Position numbers and translations under genes: made by a program. Below, one piece after another: positions 10,490-21,924 of a DNA stretch of 29,838 nt. A model generated the notes under the pieces. The model was not told where the DNA came from. It searched no databases and worked only from the letters and a program-made list of their open reading frames with translations. The stretch is from Funneliformis mosseae (taxonomy: Eukaryota > Glomeromycota > Glomeromycetes > Glomerales > Glomeraceae): assembly GCA_910592005.1 (NCBI GenBank), contig CAJVPP010000558.1, forward strand, positions 1-29,838, in the 5' to 3' direction. Position 1 is the first letter of the stretch; every line of letters starts with the position of its first letter.

Positions 10490-12850
10490 TGATTATATTT
10501 TTGTAATGATAAAAAAGATATTTTAGTTTTTAAAGAAAGAGGTTTTAAAAAATGAGAGCTATTAAGGATATACTATATATGTATTTTTCTGAATATATCG
10601 TAATATAAACACTTGCATAAATTTTTTGTGATTTGTAGTGATGCAATACTTTGATAAAATTAATAAGCATAGATAAAAAGTAATTTATTATTACATAAAA
10701 AAATGATAAAATTGCGATTCTTTGATTCTCAGTGGTATTTTATTAAAAAAGATGAATTTATATTACATAGCTATTTGGTTAATTAGATAGATTCTTTTAT
10801 TAGATCATCTGGATTACCTGCATAACATTAGGTGAATATTCAAAACATTCTCTAAGGTTTTACATTTTTTTTTTAAAAAAGAAAAACTATCTTTATTTAG
10901 GTACTTTCAAATATTGTTAACATTATTATTTATATCATATCATATTCATATGTCATTGATGATTTACTGATAATTCTATAAGAAAATAATTATTTAATTT
11001 TGATGTTGAATTATAACTGGAATAATAATTAAATTTTTTTTACTGACACTTGACTGATTATAGTTTTACACAAAATTAATTTAATAGATTTTTCCTTCTT
11101 TTTAATTGACATCCTTTTATTTATAACTCTAGAGTTTCAAATTACAAAACTATTACTAATAATGATAAAAGTAGAAAATAATTAAGCAAATGAATAGGAT
11201 AGTCAATTATAAAAGAATTGATAATTAGGTTTAAACCTTATTCTTACATCTTCAAAAATTTTGCATTAGTTTTATTCATGTATTATATTAGATAAATAAT
11301 CAGCATTTAATCCAATGATAAATTTTCTAAAAAAAAAATCTTTTAAAAAAATCATTTTAAGATTTGCAATTTTTTATTTGACAAATCTTTTTCAAAGAAA
11401 CTGTATTATGGAAAATAAATTAAGTAGTATTTCATTTAAATATGAGAAGTTTACACATTAAAAATAATAAAAATAGTATACATGAATATTACTTCAAGAA
11501 TATATATTTAGATGTTTTTAGATATTCTTTTCATGAATTTAATGCAATCATATTATTTGAATTTGCTTTTATAAATTTAATTGTTTTAAAAATTAATAAA
11601 TAGATATTTAAAATTATTATTATATAAACCTAAAAAAAATTTTTTAATAAACTTAACTACAGCTATAGCTAAAAAAATTTTTTAAAAATAATTCTTAAAA
11701 TATATAATTAATGAAGATATTTTATTTTGATTCTATAGAGACAAATTTTTAAAGAGATGCATATTATAAAATAGTTTTTTAAATCCTTTATATTTGAAGT
11801 TTTTTTTAAAAAAAAATTATTAAATGAAGCTTTGATAAAATGAATTTTACATCTAATTTTTATCATATAACTCTTTAAAAGCCTTAGATTTCTTTACCTT
11901 TAGATTTAAGATTATATTTTATATAGGATTAATTTTGGATTGAGTGAATTACTATTATATAATAATGATTTTCTTGAAAAATTTAAACAATTCTGTAATT
12001 ATGATGATCTAGAGTTATACAGATTCCTTAATCTTTATGATTTTGTTAAAATCTATATTTATTTCATTGTATTCATCAATAGTAGACAGAAAATTTTTTT
12101 AATAAATTAGATTTAAAGATACACTCAAATATATCACTATTGGTAAAATAATCAAAGCTTTATTAATCATTATTCAAATTTGCAAAAAGAAATGCAAAAC
12201 AAAGAATTAAACAAAGGACTTCTCTTTAAAAAATTCAATTTGGATTTAATATTGCATTAATACTTTTTAAACAATTTATTGAATAGTTAATAAAATTGTA
12301 AAATATAAATGTATAGCATATGTGATAAAAAGTAAGTAAATTAATTTTAAATAATGATTATTAATAAAATTTGTAAAATAAATTTTATATGCAAAAAAAT
12401 CTTCAATAATATATTTTTATATGGTATGATTTAGATTTAATTAGTTAATAGTATATACGTATTTCTGATAATCTGAATATTTAGATGATTATCACTAAAA
12501 TCTTTAATAAAAGAAATAAAATATAAAACTATTATTTCATGAAAATATTTAGTGTTCTATCTGTCTGATTCCAAATAGTGAATAATAAATATTTTTTTCT
12601 TAAAAGTGTTTCACTGCTTCGTTATATTTTGCCTAATATCTTTATAACTTTGATCAAAATAAATGATAACTGAGTTCTGAATCAAATTTAAATCAATAGT
12701 AAAATTTAAGGAAAAAAGCAACTTATACTATTAATTTTATTGGATAATATTAAATAAATTATTAAAGAAAAAATAAAAGAAAAACTATTTAAAGCTAATC
12801 TAGCAGAAGCATTTTAACATAGATTGGATATTAGACAAGCGAATAGTATT
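10490..12850. other. Long AT-rich spacer, nothing recognised
   Basis: Mostly A/T runs with many stops on both strands. One unbroken plus-strand stretch near 11940-12115 (about 57 codons, containing 'FLEKFKQFCNYDDLELYRFL') looks protein-like but matches nothing I recognise and has no clear start. The part next to the gag relic (12300-12850) could be its eroded continuation. No reverse transcriptase or integrase motif was found. Confidence 0.4.
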
Positions 12851-12859
12851 TTTTTCTAT

Positions 12860-13420
12860 CTTTAGTTCTTAAATTCATTCACTGATCAGTTATCAAAGAA
12901 ATATTTCATTATATTCAGATACAACTTTAAGCTTCCTATTATCATTGATTCTATTTGCATGTAAAATCTTTTATCCAGCTAATTAGATCTTAATTTCCAC
13001 TATAAAAATAAGGAAGATCAGTGATACGAGATTCTTTTCATAGTGGATTAGCATTCATAATTTGAGTATTAGCTTGTAGCTGATTGATTAAATTAAAAAT
13101 TCTATTGTTAGCGTTAGTATTAGGTAAGCGTTTAGATTTAGAATTCCAGCAACGTTTTGTAAAGCAGCAGTTAATGCTTGAATGTCAGCTTGATTTACAG
13201 CCATTTCTTTAAATAAGTTTTCTAAATTTAATTCTTTGTCTATATATAATAGACTATTTGTATATAGGTTATTATTGATATTATCACTTTAAACTGTTGA
13301 ATTGGATTCCTCAGTTATTTCAGAAGGTGGTATAGAAGTTGTTTCAGATATTTGGTATAACTAGTATAGAGAACTTTGATCAAAGTCAATCGCTTTTCAT
13401 TTCTAAATGAAAGTTACTCA
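12860..13420 (-). pseudogene. Gag fragment of a gypsy-type LTR retrotransposon
   Basis: On the minus strand, a segment around 'KEMAVNQADIQALTAALQNV' (13141-13213) is followed by 'NANPL*KESRITDLPYFYSG' and 'N*DLISWIKDFT' (12965-13055), and then, after a frameshift, 'NRINDNRKLKVVSEY'. The order (a short helical region, an 'xITDLPYFxGxNQDPxxWIxxF' block, then an RKLxxxxxY block) fits the N-terminal half of a retrotransposon Gag/capsid polyprotein. The stops are TGA where Trp is expected ('PL*KES') and TAA where Gln is expected ('SGN*DL'). No protease, reverse transcriptase or LTR pair could be tied to it, so this is a fragment. Confidence 0.6.
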
Positions 13421-13429
13421 GCAGGTGTA

Positions 13430-14235
13430 ATACTATTTGCATATAAAATTTAATCTCAATTGGATTAATATTCGTGTTTTAATATGTGTTTTTGTAACTT
13501 TATTAATATTGCGAACCTTTTTTTATAAATTCACAAGATAATTTGATCACTTTGGTTAAAGTAAATCGCTTATTGCATATTAAGTAAAAATGTTCTATAT
13601 ATCTGAATATACATATAAATTTTTATATTACGTAATTTAATAATAACTTTCGTAATTATATTAATTTCCAAATTTTTTTGTTTTTTTTGAATATTATATT
13701 TGTATAATTTATTAAATACTGTATCAATATAATGTATATCATGAAATTACCACACTTTATAAAAAAAAAAAAAGTATCAAATAAAAGTATTAAAAGTTAT
13801 TATTTTATTTTAATATAATTAATTTTCTTTAAATAAATTTAAAAAAAAATTTTTTTTATTGATTTTTATTGTATTTTTAAGATTACATAAAATAGTAATT
13901 TATATAATAATTAAATATTAGAATTACAGTTTTTCATGTAGAATTTTATTTTTTTTCAAATGTGCTTTTTAATTATAATAATTAATAATAAATTTAAAAT
14001 TTTTTATTAAGAGTAAAGTTCACTTTGAATTTCATAAAATGTGTGCAAAAAATACTTTTCCACCTATCAGTTACAATTTTTGCTTTATGCTTTTTGATTA
14101 TTTATGCATTCTTATAAATATTCCAATCATATGAACTATTTACATTATACCTGATCATCTAAAAATAGCTTTTTTTATTTTTTTTATTTTTTATTTTTTA
14201 AACGATAAATTTTTTTTTAAATTTTTTTTTAAATT
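13430..14235. other. AT-rich spacer leading to the LINE 5' end
   Basis: No domain or convincing gene. It includes poly-A tracts (13758-13772) and a T-rich run (14168-14240) of repeated AATTTTTTTTT words immediately before ORF1 of the LINE, which could be LINE 5' leader or a target-site homopolymer. Confidence 0.4.
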
Positions 14236-14266
14236 TTTTTTCTGCCTTTCCAACAAATCTGCAAAA

Positions 14267-16273
14267 ATGCCAAAAAAAACCGAAAGAAAGAATACTAACT
14301 GCGGTCGCTTTGCGTTGCCAATATCTGACAAACTACCAAAAAAGAAATAAAATACACTGCAAACTTCAGACAACGACCTCTCTTTTACTTATGTAAAGGA
14401 ACCTCTCATAACTGTCCTTCTAGAAGAGACCAGCACCATGGAAATCTACCCAGTCAAAGAAAGTTCGTCCAACAACCTCGACAAAGTGAAAAGTTCTGAA
14501 ATCATTACCTCAACTTTCAAAACTTTTGAAACTACTGCGCCTATACTAATAGTTAATGTCAACAAGTCCTTTGACGCGTCAAAAAATCTTTTAGATACTT
14601 TAACCATTGGCTTTGATGCTTCCTCATCACAAGTCACAAAATTTTTCGCCTACATCCAAATGGATAAACTCCTTAGCCCAAACCCCCAAATGAAGATCTC
14701 AAAGATCATTGACTTGTGCTATAATTAATATAACTCATTCATCATTGCTACAAAAGGAAAACATCCTACCAAATACAATCAGGCTATTATTAAAGTTGCC
14801 TTTTCTAACAAAATTGAACGTGATGAATTTTGTAAATACAAATCTCCTGATATGATTGATACCACGTTCCAACCCCTTGACATTAAAAATCTGCGTCTTA
14901 TATATCTGATCAGTCAATTATGGTAACAAAAATCCCTTTAGACGTCACAGAAACTAGATTACAAAAATTATTTTTCAAATTTGATAATATCATTCGTTTT
15001 GTCATGGAAACAAAAAACCTATGGTAACGAGCTACAATTACTTTCAATAAAAGAGTTAATTTTGAAGAATTAAAAAAAGGAGACAGGATTTATCTCCTTA
15101 ACGATATAATCCGATTCCATCCTTGTAGTCTATCTAGGACTGAAATTCAAGCTCGCTCTGCATTCTTAGCAAAACTAACAAATCTTCTTCGAAATATTAC
15201 ACTATGTGACCTTCAGAATATTGGAAATATGGTCTCTGTTACTGTGTGGATTATCTCCAAAGCCTGTTTGAATTATAATTATTTACAACACGCTTATTTT
15301 TACTTCTCCAACAAAGAAGACACCCTGAATGCTTTAGGAATAAAAAATTTAACTCTTAACAATAAAAAATTAGAATGGACTAACCCAAAAGCCAAACTTT
15401 ATGCAATTTGTTCCTCTGCATATCACAATACGTCTACTTGTTTCAGACGTCATCAATCCCCCAAGGATCAAAATATGCAAAATCTATACCAGCGATTTCA
15501 ACTAGCTCAATTTAACAACTACATAGCACCAAAACGTAGTCCTATACGAGGCGCTGTTCGTGAAAACATTACTTTACTCATGTAGCTAAAATTCTACAAC
15601 AAATCACCAATCCTTAAGAAGGACCAAAAAGGAGACCTCTCTCTTCTCCACCACTAAAAATTAAACCTTATGTTTCTTCTTTCAATAACCCCTCCTATGA
15701 AAATAAAAATTTACGATAGGCAGATGAACCAATCGATGAGTTCATGGAAACTGAAATCCTTCCTACATCAAAATTAGATAATGGTACAGCAAAAGGTAGT
15801 TTGATTCATGATCTAGACTTTAAACAGTTTATTACCTCTCAACTTACGTCAATTTCCAATGCTCTCTCTAACCTTTGTATTAAATTAAATTTTCGCAATA
15901 ACGTCTTGCTATAGTTAAAAATGCCCTTTACATTTAAGTCATCACTCCTGCTGAGGCGGATGACTTTAATAATAACTTACCTGATACTGCCTCAGAAGCA
16001 GAAAAAAAATCTCTACACATTAACACTGATCTTTGTATAGCTCATTTACAAAAGCAATCTAATGAACAATTAGTCCTAATCTGTCAAAAACAACAACAAA
16101 GAATCTCACAATTCACTCCTATACTTAATAAGTTACTCAGATCTTGTCATGATCTCCAATCTACACTCCTTAACAAAAACACCCTTAACAAAAATGATAC
16201 ACAAATTTTCGAACCATTAACTAAGGATTTTGACAAAACAATTGAACGCTGCATTGGCAGTTTTCCAAATTAA
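14267..16273 (+). pseudogene. LINE ORF1, RNA-binding protein with two RRM-like domains
   Basis: Starts MPKKTERKNTNCGRF. The frame is 2, then 1 from about 14905, then other frames to the TAA at 16271-16273. First RRM-like unit: 'IPLDVTETRLQKLFFKFDNI' followed by 'LW*RATITFNKRVNFEEL' (14932-15073). Second: 'AFLAKLTNLLRNITLCDLQNI' (split across 15160-15225), then 'YNYLQHAYFYFSNKEDTLNA' and 'LNNKKLEW'. A zinc-knuckle-like end 'YAICSSAYHNTSTC' (15403-15444) has lost one Cys of the usual CxxC. The C-terminal part (15960-16273) is Gln/Lys/Leu-rich ('QLVLICQKQQQRISQF') and likely helical. The protein would coat the LINE RNA. TAA replaces expected Gln at 'LW*RA' and 'NP*EGPKRRP'. The largest intact pieces are 14438-14728 and 15229-15585. 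Opposite-strand frames here are shadows. Confidence 0.75.
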
Positions 16274-16286
16274 TTTTATTTCTATC

Positions 16287-19200
16287 ATGAATACTGTCCC
16301 TACAATAAATAATACCGATACTTCTAGTTCTTACACTCCATCTATATCAAACCTTAGAATCGCTACCCATAATGTTCATTCTTTAAACAACCAAACAAAA
16401 TAAAATTACCTTTTTTCTTTATATTCAGTAAATCAATTTGACATCATAGGCCTACAAGAAACTAATTTCAAAGGAATATCATCCATTTTTAATCACGATT
16501 TTTTAACATTTACTACCTTTTTTAGTAAAAAACATAGTTCCCGATCAATTAGAACTGGTGTTAGCCTCTTTTTTAGCCCCTTTATTGCTAAACACATTTT
16601 CGCTCATGACTTCATGTTAGACAGAATTATTTATGCAAAACTCCAATTTGCCAACAAACATAAATTATTGGTTATTAATTGTTATATCCCGTCAGCCAAC
16701 CCTCCTACGAATATCACAAAATAATCCATTGTCCTTTTAAAACGATTATTAGATGATGCCATCAAAAGCAATTTGCATATTATTCTTATTGGAGATCTAA
16801 ATGCTGATATAGATTGTAGCAAAAACTCTTCTTTTAATTTAAATTTTGTCAATTTTCTTTATAATTATGATTTATATAATGCGTTTAACGTCTAATTTAA
16901 AGAAAAGCACACATCATATCCATCCTGCATTAATAAGAATCTTTATTCAGGATTGACTATATTTATATGACACCTGAATTAGCGTTTAATATACTTGACT
17001 GTAAAATTGTACAAACGGATTCTTTCATATTAGACTATCACATTGTATTAATAAAGATTATTAACTTTTTAAAACACTCAACTTCCACAAGGAAAAGTCC
17101 TGTCAAAACATCCTTCAATTTTAACTTGATGGACGACTTGAAATGGTCTAAATTCAGAGATAACTTGGATAATAATTTAAATTTGAATGTGTTGAAACAT
17201 ATTTCACCCACTATCATCTGGTCCTAAAGTCTACTTAATTCTTTTTGGGACCTCTTTCAAGACACTTTTATCTCTGTGGCAAAAAAATGTATTCTAATCC
17301 ACAAGTCAAAAAATTTTCACTCGTCAAAAAAACCAGTTGTCCTATCAAAGATCTATAACGACACTAAATTACTTTATCATTTTGATAAAACTACAAAAAA
17401 ATGTCTGAAGACCTAATTGTACATGATAAATGGAATAATCTCTACTCACAATTTTTACAGCTTACTTACGCTAATGGTTTAAACACTATTTTCTTAAATA
17501 GTCCTTCTCACGTAGATATGACTAATACCATCCTCTCAGATATCAAACTTCTTCTAGCTAGCCTTAAAATAAAGGCAGAACTGCATGAACACAATTTTAA
17601 GCTTAAGAGTATTCAAGATGCTCTGGACATCTGTGTAGAAGACTACAAACACAATCTATCTCGAATGATTGACTCAATTCTTAATCGCAGAAAAAAGACC
17701 ATCGTATTGGATAGATGTATTGATAACTTGTCTTCACATTGTCACTTACTTTTTGAAGAATAAGATGTAAAAAAAGAAGTTGCTAGACATTTCCAACAGG
17801 TTGCAGGTACCACATATTATACCAAAGTGATACTAGAGGAATGGATCTCTATATACGCTCCATTAGATTCAATTGACTCCAGCATTTACAGCAAATTGAT
17901 GTCCTTACTTTTTGCAGATGAATGGTATAGGATCATTGATCGACTTCTAAACAATAAAGCCCCTAGTCCCTCAAAAATCTCAAATAAAATGTAAAAACAT
18001 TTAGGACCTATCACAAAGAAACGCCTATGGTACATAATTTGTGGCTGTCTGCAAATTTTATCAATACCTCACCATTGGAATCTGACATATGTATACCTGA
18101 TCCCTAAACCTAAACTGTGGGAATATGATTTAAATAATACCCATCCAATAATCTTATTAGAAAGCGCTCAGAAAGCTTTTATTCAACTATTAAATATACA
18201 GCTTGCTGACATCTTTGTTCAACACAACATTCTCAAAGGATATAACTTTGCGGGTCTACCCTTCAAATCCATCTTTGATCCCATACATCTTTTTGATAAT
18301 ATTAAACAGAATGCTGTTTATAATAACACAGAATTATGGGTTCTATTACAAGACATGTCTAAAGCATACGATTGTGTAAATGTTTTTACTCTTACAGTGG
18401 CTTTAGCAAGATTACGACTTCCATACAAATTCACCCAAATAATTTTGAGACTGTTTCTTATAAGATTTAACCAAGTCTTCACAGCTTATGGCAATTCTGA
18501 TATATATCTGATGCATTTAGAAATTAATCAAGGTGAAGTTATATCACCACTATTGTGATGTATATACTACGATCCGCTTTTATGCGCTATCAACAATTCC
18601 TAATATAGTTTTATCACAGAAGTTGATTAGCATCCTGATGCACATCTTCCCTTTACTAATAACTCTCATCTCAAGATCTCAGCACTTGCTTATATAGATG
18701 ATACTCTCTGGCTTACTAAATCCAGAGAAGACCTCACAAATATTATATCTATTGCCAACAGTTTCTTCGACTTTAATGATATACAAGTGAATTGGTCAAA
18801 ATTAGAACTGTTAGTCAACACTTTCCAACAGAGTCCTTTTGAAATCATTCATAATAATACTATATAGTCAATTAATGTGCTTTCCCCTAAAGCTAGTATT
18901 CGTTACTTAGGTATTTGGATCTCATTCAAGTTTAACAAGAGTTTTATTTATAGTCAAATACACAGTGAAATTAAAAAAGCTGTTAACATTATGAAGCATA
19001 AATACCTGACAGACTCGCAACTAATATATATCTTTAATACTGTTTTCCTTTCAAAAATCAAGTACAGATCACAACTCACCTTACCGTCTGAATCACAATA
19101 CAAAAGCTTTGTCGCTACCTACATCGCCTTTATTAAAAGAAAACTCAAACTCTCCAGACATATCCCAACGGATTTGTTCCATTCACATTACTTTTACAAT

Positions 19201-20045
19201 TTAACCTCCCTGTATCAGAGATTAATACAGAATTTTAGTAATGCTCTTTTACAGATGTCTAACAAAACAAACATACTTGGAAAATCCTTTCATCTACATA
19301 CCCTTCAACTTCAACAAAAAGAATGGCTCTTTGAGAATCCTCTAATCTATTGGCCATTCATGAAAACAACACAATCTGATGATTGGCTCCCTTCTCTTCT
19401 TTGTGACCTTAAAATTATGAAACTCAAACTTAATGTACCTTCAACTTTATCCAATAGAATTTTAGGAGGGGATTTTCTGATTTTCGAATTTTTAAACTAT
19501 GATTACAAAAAGCATGCTCATGAGCTATGGAAGTTTCTATACTTTTTATAGAGCAACTCACCAACTACCAAGGAAACTATATGTTCACATTTTGTGATCT
19601 GAACATTATTACCAATCCTGTTACCCGTAATTTTCAAACTGCAAATTGGTTTAAAGTCTTAGAATTGAGTCTAAATGCGGATCAAGACAGATTACTTTCA
19701 CCTGTATTTAATTTTAAACACAAATCTTGCTATGGCTACTTTATCACCCCTCTTACTTACTCTCATCAAACACCTAAATTTGCAGTTAGTTAGCACATTG
19801 CAGTCAATTATTTCGTCATAGGAAGAATTATAAAAATTGATTATAACACCATATATCTTAGGCACTACATACCTTCAATTGGTCCTAAAAATATGACAAT
19901 CCTCGAGTCTTGTGTCTATTGCCGCTTTCATCAGAATGCAGCCACTAAATTTAGAGGGCATTACAATAGTTGTTTTTTCATGTTACCTATCTCCCTTTGT
20001 GTAAAAATTCCTACATCAAATAAAAATGACTGTATCGACTGACTC
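16287..20045 (+). pseudogene. LINE ORF2, endonuclease plus reverse transcriptase
   Basis: Starts MNTVPTINNTDTSSSYTPS. N-terminal endonuclease/exonuclease/phosphatase domain: 'LRIATHNVHSL' (near 16353), 'IIGLQETNF' (16443-16469), 'LVINCYIPSAN', 'IILIGDLNADIDC' (16779-16817) and, after a frameshift near 16950, 'RIDYIYMTPEL'. Reverse transcriptase: 'LIPKPKLWEYDLNNTHPIIL', motif A 'QDMSKAYD' (18349-18372), motif B 'INQGEVISPLL' (18523-18555) and motif C 'AYIDDTLWL' with YIDD at 18691-18702. It continues into thumb-like 'IRYLGIWI' (18898 on) and a Cys/His-containing tail 'ESCVYCRFHQNAATKFRGHY'. The frame is 3, then 2 (about 16950-17400), 1 (17401-19551), and 3 (19527 on). The 17400 shift lies in a poly-A run. 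Stops include TGA at 18556, where Trp is expected in 'SPLLW'. The catalytic Asp pairs remain. Confidence 0.88.
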
Positions 20046-20052
20046 CACAGCT

Positions 20053-20325
20053 TTAACTGATATTTATAACTTTAAATAACTTAAAAATATAATAGAGAAT
20101 GCTATTATATGTTCATGTATTAATATCCATAATGTGTGTGAAATTTTAGAATAGTCAAAAAATTGTGAAGCATCACAATTGAGTAATTATTGCATAAATT
20201 TTATTAGGTCAAATAAGGAGATTATTGTAGAGCAAATATTAAAATACTATGTAATTACCATAAATGAGAAAGAAATAATAGAAGAGTTAAAAATAATAAA
20301 CTTGATGTTGTTTAATGAAGAATAA
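20053..20325 (+). pseudogene. BTB/POZ-domain C-terminal fragment
   Basis: A single frame of 90 codons plus a stop, broken by two internal stops, reading 'LTDIYNFK*LKNIIENAII', 'INIHNVCEILE*SKNCEASQ' and 'LSNYCINFIRSNKEIIVEQ'. The order 'L-A/T-D-x-Y-x-L-x-x-L-K-x-x-x-E', then 'N-V-x-x-I/L-L', then 'A-x-x-L-x-x-x-C-x-x-F-I-x-x-N' is that of the C-terminal half of a BTB/POZ domain entering a BACK-like region. BTB domains dimerise and often recruit cullin-3 ligases. TAA and TAG occupy a likely Gln and a likely Gln/Trp. It directly abuts the LINE 3' end. No N-terminal half was found at the LINE 5' side, so it may be a transduced or truncated target gene. Confidence 0.55.
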
Positions 20326-20640
20326 TAATCTTATATTAAACAATTATTTTTTGATCATTTGATCATATTATTTTGAGTGATGTTTTTTAAGATATAACAA
20401 AGTTTTTTATCATTTATTTATAAAAATCAGATTAAAAAAAAATATTTATATATATTTATTAAAACATTTTTTCTAATATAATAAAGATCATCAATTAACC
20501 AAATATTCTGTAAATTATATTCATATTGCTAATCACAATCTCTAAAGTATATTTATGATTTCAGTGATAATGATTCATGATGAAATAAATAGTCATAAGA
20601 TTAAAGAATATAGTAAAATTATAAACTCAGCCAATAGCTA
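20326..20640. other. AT-rich spacer
   Basis: Nothing recognisable. Many stops in all frames. Confidence 0.5.
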
Positions 20641-21924
20641 CAGTTCTGGCGAAAAAAAATGACAATTTTTTTTTTAGATTTTGGAGCGGATCACGTGAAA
20701 TGTCTAAACAAAAACATAAATTATGATATAAACAAGTTGTTTACATCATATTTTAATAAATATCTGCAGCCTGATAATCGCAAGTATCATACAATAGTTT
20801 CACTAAAAGAGCACCATCAATGTATTAAAGCTTTATAGAAAAGTAGCGTTTGTAAAGCTGCAGACCTTCAAAAAGCCACTGGATATCCATTAAAAATATT
20901 ATACAGATGGGCCAAACAACTCAAAGAAACGAACGACCTTAAGCAAAGAAATCGTCCAGAATGTTCAAAACATCTTTCTCCTTTTCAGCGTTGCTACCTT
21001 GATCGAATTGCAAAATTGAGCAAATGTGCGTCAAGTAATGAAATAACTGAAAAACTAAAAAAAAAATACCCTGACCTTAATATTGCATCTCGAATGGTTA
21101 GAGAAAACCTTCAAAACCTTGGGTATAAAGTTTGTATTTCTCGTTCAGTTCTTTTTTTTACCCAGAATGCTATAAATCATTGTATCACTTGGGCGAAAGC
21201 TCATCAAGAAGAATGTTGGAATAATGTTATATTTTCTGACAAGTTGACATTTTAGATGTTTCATAATACAATGCTAGTTCATTACAAAGTTAGAGAAATA
21301 ATGCTGAGATGAGTTGTGGTAAAACACCCCTTTAAAGTTCATGTGTTGGATGCGTTTTATGCAAAGGGAATTGTCAGATTTTACATATTCACAGAAAACA
21401 TGAATGAGGAGCTTTACCAGAATATTATAACCGAAAATTTGTTTGAGCAAGCATCCCAGATCTTTTGAAACAAGTAGACATTCTAACAGAATAATGATCC
21501 TAAGCATTGAGCCAAGCTTATGATCACTTTGCTTTGGGATCATTGTCCTTGAGTTCTCGATTGGCCATCTTCTCTGGATCTTAATCCGATTGAGAATCTA
21601 TGAGCAATAATGAAAAGAAATGTCGAGAAGAAGGTTAATATTATGGTCATTGAAAAAAAATCAGTTACGCAGGAAATTTTTATGAGGTTAATAAGGGAAG
21701 AATAGGAGGCAATTGATGTAAACTTATGTATTAATCTTGTAAGGTCTATGCCAGGGTGTGTAGGAATAGTAGTAGAAAGCCAAGATTATATGATAAATTT
21801 TTAGAATTTTTATATTTTCATTATATATATTTGGGGGTTTAATTTTAAAATATTGGATTTTTTTAATAAAAGCTGGACGAGATATTTGCCAATTTGTAAT
21901 TGTCATTTTTTTCCGCCAGAACTG
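20641..21924 (+). mobile_element. Tc1/mariner element, copy 2
   Basis: Complete 1284-bp element flanked by TA on both sides (20639-20640 and 21925-21926). The 27-bp terminal inverted repeats, starting CAGTTCTGGCG, differ at a single position (A versus G at base 12). They share no similarity with the repeats of copies 1 and 3, so this is a separate lineage. The near-identical ends suggest it is younger than, or less eroded than, copy 1. Confidence 0.93.
20784..21804 (+). pseudogene. Tc1/mariner transposase broken only by point stops
   Basis: One reading frame runs from 'SLKEHHQCIKAL' to the TAG at 21802-21804. DNA-binding part: 'SVCKAADLQKATGYPLKILY' then 'CASSNEITEKLKKKYPDLNI'. First catalytic Asp: 'NVIFSDKLTF' (GAC 21238-21240), where the usual following Glu is Lys. 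Second: 'QNNDPKH' (GAT 21496-21498). Third: 'LDWPSSLDLNPIENL' (GAG 21592-21594), 31 residues later, slightly short of the usual 34. C-terminal 'LCINLVRSMPG' fits the family. About ten in-frame stops are present, and most lie where Trp, Gln or Arg is expected: 'LTF*MF', 'NK*TF*QNND', 'ENL*AIMK', 'REE*EAID'. No frameshift is needed within this span. The start is uncertain: ATG at 20700 is in another frame. Longest intact piece 21016-21255. The minus-strand frame at 21274-21543 is a shadow. Confidence 0.9.

Larger units (their letters stand above)
14240..20052 (+). mobile_element. Near full-length LINE (non-LTR) retrotransposon, inactive
   Basis: Two-ORF LINE, about 5.8 kb. ORF1 (14267-16273) and ORF2 (from 16287) are separated by 13 bp. 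Base use is clearly richer in C than the flanks, which helps delimit it. The 5' limit is set by the change from T-rich DNA near 14240. The 3' limit is set by the start of an unrelated BTB-like reading frame at 20053. No poly-A tail or clean target duplication was seen, so both ends are approximate. It carries several stops and frameshifts and cannot be autonomous. Confidence 0.85.

Noticed and set aside
14191..14373. Minus-strand 60-codon frame with poly-Lys/Phe runs
   Set aside because: It is a translation of the T-rich tract and the antisense of the ORF1 start. It is low complexity.
14446..14917. Minus-strand frames at 14446-14637 and 14735-14917
   Set aside because: Both are antisense to the LINE ORF1, whose plus-strand frame continues through them. 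They are shadows.
21274..21543. 89-codon minus-strand frame
   Set aside because: It is antisense to the Tc1 copy 2 catalytic domain, where stops were cleared by chance. No motif.
21724..21906. 60-codon minus-strand frame
   Set aside because: It overlaps the end of the transposase and the inverted repeat of Tc1 copy 2. No motif.
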